Source of the DNA: Nitrospirota bacterium
Lineage (GTDB): Bacteria > Nitrospirota > Thermodesulfovibrionia > UBA6902
Length of the DNA stretch: 9,259 nt
Direction: 5' to 3'
Assembly (NCBI GenBank): GCA_015491705.1
Contig: WFVK01000023.1
Location: forward strand, 1 to 9,259
In this document: positions 1 through 8,966 of the stretch, one piece after another
Layout: the number at the start of each line of letters is the position of its first letter
How positions within the stretch are numbered: the stretch's first letter is position 1
Program-made: the position numbers and the translations under genes
Notes under the pieces: generated by a model
Databases searched by the model: none
What the model saw: only the letters and a program-made list of their open reading frames with translations
Told to the model about the DNA's origin: nothing

Positions 1-67
1 ATATATGCGTATTTCTTTTCCTGTCCGTCCATATATTGTAATAAACCCGGAGATCACAAAAAAAGCC

Positions 68-97
68 TTGCCTATGACAAAGTAGATGATATATAAT
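68..97 (+). promoter_or_regulatory. Predicted sigma70-type promoter for dnaA
   Basis: A perfect -10 hexamer TATAAT lies at 92-97, and a partial -35 hexamer TTGCCT lies at 68-73, 18 nt upstream. Transcription would start near 104, giving a leader of about 85 nt before the dnaA ATG at 189. The surrounding DNA is clearly more AT-rich than the genes. The -10 match is exact, but the -35 matches only 4 of 6 consensus bases, so the call is moderate. This is the only good promoter I see ahead of the plus-strand gene row. Confidence 0.55.
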
Positions 98-121
98 AAC
101 TCACTCTCCTGTCAGGGAAGG

Positions 122-130
122 TTATCAACA
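122..130 (+). promoter_or_regulatory. DnaA-box-like 9-mer
   Basis: TTATCAACA differs at one position from the consensus DnaA box TTATCCACA. It lies in the dnaA leader, downstream of the predicted promoter and 59 nt before the ATG. DnaA boxes near dnaA commonly serve autoregulation of dnaA or form part of oriC. It pairs with an inverted copy at 144-152. One isolated near-match would be weak; the pair and the location are what support it. Confidence 0.45.
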
Positions 131-143
131 ATTTGCGAACAGA

Positions 144-152
144 TGTTAATAA
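144..152 (-). promoter_or_regulatory. Second DnaA-box-like 9-mer, inverted
   Basis: On the minus strand this reads TTATTAACA. It differs by one base from the 122-130 site and by two from the consensus TTATCCACA. The two sites face each other across 13 nt inside the dnaA leader. Binding here could block transcription elongation or translation of dnaA. The spacing and orientation are seen directly; the DnaA binding is inferred. Confidence 0.35.
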
Positions 153-188
153 CTACTTTTGCCATCTCATAAGGCCTGTTTAAATACC

Positions 189-1526
189 ATGAACATTGAA
201 GAAGCCTGGACAAAAACCGTTGAAGCCATCGGCCTCAAGGTCGGCAGCCAGACCTTTGATCTGTGGTTCAGGCCGCTGAAGCTCGTACATCTTCAGGATC
301 AGCAGATACTTCTTGAGGTTCCGAACAAGTTTTTCAAGGAATGGATCGAGGACCATTATCCCGGGATAATATCCGAGACACTGCAGGAGTTCCTGGACAG
401 GAGGGTGTCCGTCACCTTCAGGGTACATGAAAAAAATGAAAACCCGGCCCTCAAGAAGATCGAGACAAAACATGAAAACAGGCGTGTGAAGCTTGCAAGC
501 CGCGGCATATTCCTCAGCCCGAAGTTCACATTCGATACATTCGTAGTGGGAGCCAGCAACCAGTTCGCCCACGCTGCGGCAAGGGCGATTGCTGATGCGC
601 CGGGCAAGGCGTATAATCCGCTTTTCATATATGGAGGGGTGGGCCTCGGCAAGACTCATCTCATGAACGCCATAGGCAACAGGATTATCGACAATCAGCA
701 GAATATCAATCTGCTCTATGCGCCTGCCGAGCAATTCACAAACGAATTCGTCTATTCCATGAGGAACGACAGGATGGACGATTTCAAAAACAAATACAGA
801 AGCCTTGACGTCCTTATCATAGACGACATCCAGTTTATTGCCGGCAAGAGCGGGACGCAGGAAGAGCTGTTCCATACATTCAACGCCCTGTATGACACTT
901 ACAAACAGATCGTATTCTCCAGCGACAGGCCGCCGAAGGACATCTCCCCCATAACCGAGAGACTGCGATCGAGGTTCGGCATGGGCCTGATCGCAGACAT
1001 ACAGACTCCGGACATAGAGACCAAGATGGCGATACTGGGCAAGAAATCCGAGATGGAAGGCATACACCTGCCCGAGGATGTCAGCTTTTTCCTTGCAAGC
1101 AAGATAAAATCAAACATCAGGGACCTTGAGGCATGCATGATACGGCTCGGTGCGCACTCCTCCCTTACAGGGCAGGCTATAACCGTTGATATGGCCAAAA
1201 ACGTCCTCAAAGACCTGATTCATGATGAGCAGAAGGCACTGACGGTTGAGTACGTGCAGAAGGTGGTCTGTGAGTACTTCGGCCTGAAAGTGCAGGATAT
1301 AAAAGCAAAAAAAAGGACAAGGGATATCGCCTTCCCCAGGCAGGTCGCCATGCACCTGAGCAAGGTGCTTACGGATTCCTCTTTAAGCGAGATAGGAAAG
1401 AATTTCGGCGGAAAAGACCATTCCACAGTTATCCATGCCTGCAAACTGATCGAGGAACGAAGAAAAAAAGACGAGGATTTCGATAAAAAAATTGATTACC
1501 TGATCAAGAAGATTAAAGGTTACTAA
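189..1526 (+). CDS. dnaA: Chromosomal replication initiator protein DnaA
   Basis: ATP-dependent initiator that binds DnaA boxes at oriC, melts the origin and helps load the replicative helicase. The product is 445 aa, normal for the family. Domain I (about 1-80) has the typical W-x-x-P-L start region. A short linker (about 81-108) leads to the AAA+ domain, opening with FTFDTFVVGASN at 113-124. Walker A is GGVGLGKTH at 149-157, Walker B LIIDDIQF at 209-216, sensor I IVFSSDRPP at 241-249, the arginine-finger region ERLRSRF at 257-263 and sensor II NIRDLE at 309-314. The C-terminal DNA-binding domain carries the signature FGGKDHSTVIHAC at 406-418. I chose ATG 189 because family members begin at this point. 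An in-frame TTG at 159 would add ten residues unlike the family. The Shine-Dalgarno is weak (AAGG at 171-174, 14 nt away). dnaN follows after 44 nt. Confidence 0.98.
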   Translation: MNIEEAWTKTVEAIGLKVGSQTFDLWFRPLKLVHLQDQQILLEVPNKFFKEWIEDHYPGIISETLQEFLDRRVSVTFRVHEKNENPALKKIETKHENRRVKLASRGIFLSPKFTFDTFVVGASNQFAHAAARAIADAPGKAYNPLFIYGGVGLGKTHLMNAIGNRIIDNQQNINLLYAPAEQFTNEFVYSMRNDRMDDFKNKYRSLDVLIIDDIQFIAGKSGTQEELFHTFNALYDTYKQIVFSSDRPPKDISPITERLRSRFGMGLIADIQTPDIETKMAILGKKSEMEGIHLPEDVSFFLASKIKSNIRDLEACMIRLGAHSSLTGQAITVDMAKNVLKDLIHDEQKALTVEYVQKVVCEYFGLKVQDIKAKKRTRDIAFPRQVAMHLSKVLTDSSLSEIGKNFGGKDHSTVIHACKLIEERRKKDEDFDKKIDYLIKKIKGY

Positions 1527-1570
1527 GAGCCGGACTTGCTGACTCCATGCCTTAATCCCGGGAGGACAAA

Positions 1571-2677
1571 ATGAAGCTGAAGATTCAGAAGGAAACCATA
1601 CAGAACGTATTACAGAACATCCAGGGAATCGTTGACAGGAAAACCACCATGCCCATTCTCGGCCATTTTCTGCTGAAGGCCGACGGAACCGCCTCTCTGA
1701 TGGCAACCGACCTCGACATCGCGCTGAAAGGCCCGCTGGATGCCGAGATACTCCAGCCGGGCAGCCTCTGCATACCTGCAAGGAAGCTGTTCGAGATAGC
1801 CAGGGAAGTGGAGGGCGAGATTCTGCTTGAGGCGCAGGAGAACAACTGGGTGAGGGTCACTTCAGGGAAAAGCACCTTCAAACTGATGGGACTTCCCGAG
1901 ACCGACTTCCCTGCATTGCCGGAGATAAGCGAGTCCGAAAAGCTGACCCTGAAGGCACCTGTCCTCCGGGAGATGATCGAAAAGACGATCTATGCCGCGG
2001 GAGAGAGCGACACGCGGTATGCGCTTAACGGCCTCCTCCTGCATTTTATCCCCGGGAAAAGCGGCATTGAATTCAAAATCATCGGCACGGACGGGCACAG
2101 GCTCTCACTCACAGCAGTGGAAGTGGAAGGGAGCCTTGCTGAAGAGAAAAAGCTGATCCTGCCGAAAAAAGCGGCAATGGAGCTGAAAAAACTGATCGAG
2201 GGCAGCGATGACGGCGTCACCCTCCATCTTGACAAAAATCATATATTCTTCAGCCTGGACGGCATCGTCCTGACATCCAGGCTTATAGAAGGAACTTACC
2301 CCAATTATGAACAGGTTATTCCAAGAGACAACGAAAAAGAGGTTGTGGTTGACAGGACGGCCTTTCTGAAGGCGCTCAAAAGGACCTCGATAATGAGCAG
2401 GGAAAAGACGAATGCAGTAAGGCTCGACCTGGAGCCGGGGAAGATAACACTGATCTCGATAAACCCCGATATAGGAGAGGCGCGGGAAGAGATAGCGGCG
2501 CAGTACAAGGGTGAACAGATGACCGTGGGTTATAACGCGCGGTACCTGATGGACATACTGAATGTAATGAAAAGCGAATCGGCCGTGCTCATGCTTCAGG
2601 AGCAGTTGACCCCCACGCTTGTGCTTGACCCGGACAACAGGAACTGTACATGTGTCGTCATGCCGATGAGGACGTAG
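1571..2677 (+). CDS. dnaN: DNA polymerase III subunit beta (sliding clamp)
   Basis: The homodimeric ring clamp that tethers polymerase III and many repair and replication proteins to DNA. At 368 aa it has the usual family length and three-fold repeated clamp architecture (roughly 1-120, 125-245 and 250-368). Family landmarks are the N-terminal segment with VDRKTTMPIL at 21-30, IGTDGHRLSL at 171-180, SRLIEGTYPNYEQVIP at 236-251, NARYLMDIL at 322-330 and the C-terminal MPMR at 364-367. The last two contribute to the pocket that binds clamp-binding motifs of partner proteins. A strong Shine-Dalgarno GGGAGG (1560-1565) sits 5 nt before the ATG, so the start is secure. It lies 44 nt after dnaA, the common operon arrangement, with no terminator visible between them. 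recF does not follow it, as it does in many bacteria. Confidence 0.98.
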   Translation: MKLKIQKETIQNVLQNIQGIVDRKTTMPILGHFLLKADGTASLMATDLDIALKGPLDAEILQPGSLCIPARKLFEIAREVEGEILLEAQENNWVRVTSGKSTFKLMGLPETDFPALPEISESEKLTLKAPVLREMIEKTIYAAGESDTRYALNGLLLHFIPGKSGIEFKIIGTDGHRLSLTAVEVEGSLAEEKKLILPKKAAMELKKLIEGSDDGVTLHLDKNHIFFSLDGIVLTSRLIEGTYPNYEQVIPRDNEKEVVVDRTAFLKALKRTSIMSREKTNAVRLDLEPGKITLISINPDIGEAREEIAAQYKGEQMTVGYNARYLMDILNVMKSESAVLMLQEQLTPTLVLDPDNRNCTCVVMPMRT

Positions 2678-2698
2678 AACGGCCTGAATGCTGCATGA

Positions 2699-5158
<2,460 letters not shown>

Positions 5159-5173
5159 GTCCCGGGATATCCG

Positions 5174-5902
5174 ATGCGATATATGAAACCGGGAGAACGA
5201 ATCATCCTCGCCCTTGATGTGCCGGGCTTCAGAGAGGCTGTTGACATTATCGAGAGATGCAGTGAAGGAATCGAGATATTCAAGGTCGGTTCCGAGCTTT
5301 TCACGGCTGCAGGGCCTGAAATAGTAAAAAAGATACATTCAATCGGCAAGAAGGTCTTCCTCGACCTGAAGTTTCATGACATCCCCAACACGGTTGCACG
5401 CGCCGCCCTGTCAGCGGCCAGGCTCGGCGTATTCATGTTCAATGTCCATACCCTCGGGGGATTTGAGATGATGCAGCAGGCGGCCCGGGCACTTATCGGG
5501 TATTCCCTCAAGCAAAACACCCCAAGGCCCAGGCTGATAGGTGTGACGATACTGACCAGCATGGATCAGGCGACCATGCAGAATGAGCTGGGCATAGGAC
5601 TGAGCATGAGCGCAGAGGTCAAACACCTTGCCGGCCTCGCGCAGAGGGCCGGGCTGGACGGCGTTGTCGCCTCCCCGGAAGACGCCCACATGCTCCGCTC
5701 GCGTTTCGGGAGGGATTTCCTGATCGTCACTCCCGGGATCAGGCCGTCATGGAGCCGGCCTGACGACCAGAAGCGGGCCCTCACTCCCAGGGAGGCCCTG
5801 AGAAGGGGGGCCGATTATATAGTCATAGGCAGGGCCGTAACCGCCGGTCACAATCCCCTTGACGCCCTGAAACGCATAAAAGACGAAATAGCAGGCGCCT
5901 GA
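5174..5902 (+). CDS. pyrF: Orotidine 5'-phosphate decarboxylase
   Basis: Catalyses the last step of de novo UMP synthesis, decarboxylating OMP to UMP in the cytosol. The product is 242 aa, a normal length for the short bacterial class. It folds as a TIM barrel. Visible active-site elements are ALDV (D15) at 12-16, FKVG (K37) at 36-39 and the signature FLDLKFHDIPNTV at 62-74, with the D64/K66/D69 charge network. Further on are the phosphate-binding segments TPGIRP at 186-191 and IGRAVT at 218-223. A GGGA stretch (5164-5167) is 6 nt from ATG 5174, which favours this start over ATG 5183. It lies 15 nt after gyrB and 23 nt before the trpE/pabB gene, so it is probably co-transcribed with both. No other pyrimidine gene is present here. 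Confidence 0.97.
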   Translation: MRYMKPGERIILALDVPGFREAVDIIERCSEGIEIFKVGSELFTAAGPEIVKKIHSIGKKVFLDLKFHDIPNTVARAALSAARLGVFMFNVHTLGGFEMMQQAARALIGYSLKQNTPRPRLIGVTILTSMDQATMQNELGIGLSMSAEVKHLAGLAQRAGLDGVVASPEDAHMLRSRFGRDFLIVTPGIRPSWSRPDDQKRALTPREALRRGADYIVIGRAVTAGHNPLDALKRIKDEIAGA

Positions 5903-5908
5903 GGCGCC
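5894..5908 (+). repeat. Short perfect inverted repeat around the pyrF stop codon
   Basis: GGCGCC at 5894-5899 and again at 5903-5908 flank the TGA stop codon of pyrF, which would form the 3-nt loop of a 6-bp all-GC stem. No T-run follows, so it is not a typical intrinsic terminator. It may slow RNA decay or modulate translation of the next gene, whose Shine-Dalgarno is weak. It may also be chance in GC-rich DNA. Confidence 0.4.
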
Positions 5909-5925
5909 GGGGGCTTCCGGATTTC

Positions 5926-7428
5926 ATGCTTGATACCTTTCCTTCAAAAAGAGAGTTCATCAGACAGGCTGAAAAATCCGGCAAATTCTCACCCGTCTGG
6001 GCAGAGCTGCCGTTTATGGCACCCCGCCGGGTCTTCGGGCCTGTCGAGTCCCCGGGCAGTTTTCTCCTTGAAAGCATAAAAGGACCTGAAAAGATCGCAA
6101 GATATTCCTTTATCGGCGCGGATCCATTCATGATCTTCAGGGCAAAAAACGGTGTGGTTGAAATAACGTCCGGTGACAAAAAATTCAGGTCCAGGGCACA
6201 TCCCCTGAAGATGCTGAAGGAACTCCTGAGCGGCTACCGTCTGAATGCACCGGAGGGAATCCCGCCGTTTGCAGGAGGGGCCGCAGGCATTATCAGCTAT
6301 GACTTTGTCCGTTACCTTGAAAGGCTTGTGCTGACCGCCGTTGATGACCTTGGTATTCCCGACGCCCATTTCATGCTGGTGGACACTGTAGCCGCCTTTG
6401 ACCATAAGCTCGGGAAGACATACCTCGTCTCCTGTCCCGCGGCCCGCCAGATCGTCACAGGATATGAAAAACCTGACGGAAACCCCGGCCTGTATTACGA
6501 TGAGGCCCGCGGGAAGATAAGCAGCCTGTATAAAAGGCTGACCTCGGGGCTGTCCGCATCCTCCCGCATGCGCCATGAGCCTCCCGCCTCGGGGAAACGG
6601 GGCATAGAAATCCGCCACGAGATGGGCAAAAAAGACTATATGGACATGGTCAGGAGGGCAAAGGAATACATCAGGGCAGGGGATATCTTTCAGGCGAACC
6701 TGTCACAGAGGGTGGCTGCCTGCATCGGCGATACAACGGCGTGGCATATATACAAACTTCTCAGCAGCATCAACCCTTCACCCTTTGCCGCATACATGAA
6801 CATGGGGGATTACTGGATTGCAAGCTCATCGCCCGAGAGGCTGGTGAAGGTAAACAGCGGCATAGTTGAAACAAGGCCGATTGCAGGCACGAGACCGCGC
6901 GGAGCGGACCCGGAAGGGGACAGGCGGATGAGAAAGGACCTCCTCCTTAATGAAAAAGAAAGGGCGGAACACCTGATGCTGATCGACCTTGAAAGAAACG
7001 ACCTCGGCAGGATATCAGACTACAGCAGCGTTGAAGTCGACGAACTCATGATAACAGAGGATTATTCGCACGTGATTCACATTGTATCGAACATCAGGGG
7101 CGCCATCTCAAGGGGAAAGGACTGTTTCGATGCAATCAGGGCCACCTTTCCCGGGGGTACGATAACCGGGGTCCCGAAGGTGAGGTGCATGGAAATCATT
7201 GACGAGCTTGAGCCTGTTGCGCGCGGGCCCTATACAGGCTCGGCAGGATATATAAGCTTCACCGGCGCAATGGATCTGAACATTATCATAAGGACGTTCG
7301 TGATAAAAGACGGGACGGCCTATGTCCAGGCAGGGGCCGGGATCGTGGCGGATTCCGACCCTGAGAGGGAATATTATGAAACCCTGAAAAAGGCGGAGGC
7401 CCTGATAAAGACACTGGGGATCATATGA
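5926..7428 (+). CDS. trpE: Anthranilate synthase component I / aminodeoxychorismate synthase component I family (TrpE-type favoured)
   Basis: Chorismate-binding enzyme that aminates chorismate, giving anthranilate (TrpE, tryptophan pathway) or aminodeoxychorismate (PabB, folate pathway). It usually works with a glutamine amidotransferase partner. The product is 500 aa. The N-terminal domain has FLLES at 46-50, matching the LLES element tied to tryptophan feedback in TrpE, then RYSFIGADP at 59-67. The catalytic domain (about 230-500) has AKEYIRAGDIFQ at 245-256, SPERLV at 302-307, PIAGTRPRG at 318-326, EHLMLIDLERNDLGR at 348-362, GGTITGVPKVR at 410-420 and AGAGIVADSDPEREY at 469-483. LLES and the Ala in PIAGT favour TrpE; E. 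coli PabB has Lys there. However, GGTITG, NLSQR and DPFMIF look PabB-like, and some PabBs also have PIAGT. No trpG/pabA is adjacent. The Shine-Dalgarno is weak. The stop overlaps the next start (ATGA). The family call is firm; the exact substrate route is not. Confidence 0.85.
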   Translation: MLDTFPSKREFIRQAEKSGKFSPVWAELPFMAPRRVFGPVESPGSFLLESIKGPEKIARYSFIGADPFMIFRAKNGVVEITSGDKKFRSRAHPLKMLKELLSGYRLNAPEGIPPFAGGAAGIISYDFVRYLERLVLTAVDDLGIPDAHFMLVDTVAAFDHKLGKTYLVSCPAARQIVTGYEKPDGNPGLYYDEARGKISSLYKRLTSGLSASSRMRHEPPASGKRGIEIRHEMGKKDYMDMVRRAKEYIRAGDIFQANLSQRVAACIGDTTAWHIYKLLSSINPSPFAAYMNMGDYWIASSSPERLVKVNSGIVETRPIAGTRPRGADPEGDRRMRKDLLLNEKERAEHLMLIDLERNDLGRISDYSSVEVDELMITEDYSHVIHIVSNIRGAISRGKDCFDAIRATFPGGTITGVPKVRCMEIIDELEPVARGPYTGSAGYISFTGAMDLNIIIRTFVIKDGTAYVQAGAGIVADSDPEREYYETLKKAEALIKTLGII

Positions 7429-7997
7429 TGGGGAAGATAACCGCACCGTCAAAGGTCAAGCTCTTTGTGGGAATGCTGTCGCAGGATGTCACGCTCTTCG
7501 GGCAAATAACGGACAGACTCTCAAGGGTCTTCGGCCCGTGCGACCTCGAAAGCCCTGTATGGCCGTGGGATCACACCACATACTATCAAAAAGAAATGGG
7601 ACCTGAGCTTAAAAGAAAGTTCATCTTTTTTGAGGAACCGGTCGGCCCCGGTGATATCGCAGATATAAAACTGCACACTGTAAAGCTTGAGGGCGGGTAT
7701 CTCAATGAAAAAGGGGGACGGAGGATCAATCTGGATCCGGGGTATCTGGATTCTGCAAAGGTGGTTCTTGTCTCAACAAAGGATTTTTCCCACAGGATTT
7801 ACCTTGACCGGGGTATCTACGGAGAGGTTACCCTCATATATTCAGGGGGGGATTATCAGATACTTCCCTACACCTTTCCCGACTTCAGGACAGCGGAGTA
7901 TATGGAGATATTCAGGGCGGCGCGGGTCCTTTACAGGAAGCGGATGAAAGCCTCTTCCGGGCAGACCTTGCAACGGGATACAGGCCGAAGGCTATAA
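7425..7997 (+). CDS. DUF4416 family protein of unknown function
   Basis: A 190-aa soluble protein with no signal peptide or membrane segment. I recognise it as DUF4416 from its conserved run: VKLFVGML at 11-18, WDHTTYYQKEMG at 48-59, RRINLDPGYLD at 99-109, LVSTKDFSHRIYLDRGIYGEVTL at 115-137 and the PDFRTAEY block near 152-159. The dense conserved polar and aromatic residues (D/T/YY/EMG, NLDPGY, STK..HR) look like a binding or catalytic site, but no activity is known to me. Its ATG overlaps the trpE/pabB stop by 4 nt; ATG 7428 is an equally possible start, with a GGGGA (7416-7420) at better spacing. Translational coupling to the upstream gene is therefore likely. The last 15 or so residues are basic and look poorly conserved. 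The 3' end overlaps the convergent gene by 6 nt. Confidence 0.82.
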   Translation: MMGKITAPSKVKLFVGMLSQDVTLFGQITDRLSRVFGPCDLESPVWPWDHTTYYQKEMGPELKRKFIFFEEPVGPGDIADIKLHTVKLEGGYLNEKGGRRINLDPGYLDSAKVVLVSTKDFSHRIYLDRGIYGEVTLIYSGGDYQILPYTFPDFRTAEYMEIFRAARVLYRKRMKASSGQTLQRDTGRRL

Positions 7998-8966
7998 ATC
8001 GATCTTGTAAGTCAGATTGAGGATAAAATCAGGCGCACCCGCGGTGTTGATGTCCTCTGTCAGCGAAAGGTCGAGACTCCTTCCGCCTGTTTTATATCTG
8101 CCGCCGAATATAATCAGGTATGCGTCCCTGTCAACGGCCAGCAGGTCGGTCACCGGGTAGACGGCCGACTGTCCCTGCAGTTGAACAATCAGGGACAGGC
8201 CGGGTTTCACAACGGCCTCTACGGATATTCCCCCGGTGACAAAGTTGTTTATATCCATTCTTTCATAAGCCCTCAGGTCGCCGGGGAACACCGCGCCGAG
8301 ATTCCAGTAGGTCATGATCCTGCCGGTGACGCGCCTGTCAAGGAGAACCGACAATCCTGCATCAGGGCTGCCGTTGCTGAAGCCCTGCCTCGCGCTGCTT
8401 ACCGGAATCTCCACGTCTCCCCTCAGGCTCAGTCCAAGGCCGTCGCGGGAAATCAGCGGTTTTTTGACGGCAAGGCGGATGTCGCCCAGCCTGACGCCGC
8501 TCCTGCCCTTTACAATCAGCCTGCCCTCTCTCCTGACCTCGTAAAGAAAGTCGTTCTGCGGTCTCTGGCTCCTCCCGTAATCCGCAAAACCGAACGTACT
8601 GTGATAGTTTTCAAGAAATCCGTCCATAAAACCGCGGCCCACCACAAGCACGGGTATGTCCACATTGAGCTCGAACAGGTCACTCACTATTCTCCTGTAT
8701 CTGAAATTCAGCTCCGTGATCTCCATGTCAAGGTGGATAACCCAGTCGCCGGATTCCTGCACCGTATAGGTGCTTGAATGAGAAAGGCTGTATGACATGG
8801 AATTTTCCACCGCGGCCTTTTCGAGGTACTGCTGGTCTGCATGAAGAAATATCGGATAGAGGTTTCTGACCTGCAGGGGCCCCTCAAAGGAAGATGCCGC
8901 CGGCAGCAATACGGGATGAATCAAGAGAGAAAATACAAGCAGGGCGACCCTGCACGGTATTTTCAT
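7992..8966 (-). CDS. DUF3187 family protein, predicted exported outer-membrane beta-barrel
   Basis: The product is 324 aa. It starts with a signal peptide: K2/R6, then a hydrophobic stretch VALLVFSLLIHPVLLP (7-22), with probable signal peptidase I cleavage near residues 24-26; no lipobox is seen. The mature part resembles DUF3187 proteins as I remember them: RNLYPIFLHAD (34-44), SYSLSHSSTY (58-67), LDMEITELNFRYRR (79-92), GFMDGFLENYHSTFGF (112-127), DYGRSQRP (129-136), FLYEVRREG (140-148), LGDIRLAVKKPL (160-171) and SLTEDINTAGAPDF (301-314). Alternating polar and hydrophobic strands with turns fit an outer-membrane barrel, although the C-terminal residue is Leu rather than the usual Phe. No substrate can be named. 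Its ATG overlaps the stop of the upstream PGK-like gene (TAATG), with a GGAG 11 nt upstream, so it is probably translated from the same message. Confidence 0.75.
   Translation of the reverse strand: MKIPCRVALLVFSLLIHPVLLPAASSFEGPLQVRNLYPIFLHADQQYLEKAAVENSMSYSLSHSSTYTVQESGDWVIHLDMEITELNFRYRRIVSDLFELNVDIPVLVVGRGFMDGFLENYHSTFGFADYGRSQRPQNDFLYEVRREGRLIVKGRSGVRLGDIRLAVKKPLISRDGLGLSLRGDVEIPVSSARQGFSNGSPDAGLSVLLDRRVTGRIMTYWNLGAVFPGDLRAYERMDINNFVTGGISVEAVVKPGLSLIVQLQGQSAVYPVTDLLAVDRDAYLIIFGGRYKTGGRSLDLSLTEDINTAGAPDFILNLTYKIDL

Noticed and set aside
159..188. TTG start giving DnaA ten extra N-terminal residues
   Set aside because: The extra residues do not resemble DnaA N-termini, and the family's domain I begins at the ATG at 189.
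180..1067. A long antisense open frame (295 codons) inside dnaA
   Set aside because: It is a shadow of the dnaA coding sequence with no recognisable protein features.
1429..1437. DnaA-box-like TTATCCATG inside dnaA
   Set aside because: It matches the consensus at only 7 of 9 positions and encodes part of the conserved HSTVIHAC motif, so protein constraint explains it.
7845..7851. G7 run in the DUF4416 gene as a possible frameshift or sequencing error
   Set aside because: The protein keeps recognisable family motifs on both sides in the same frame.
8181..8777. A 198-codon plus-strand open frame opposite the DUF3187 gene
   Set aside because: The minus-strand frame has a signal peptide and family motifs; the plus-strand product has neither.
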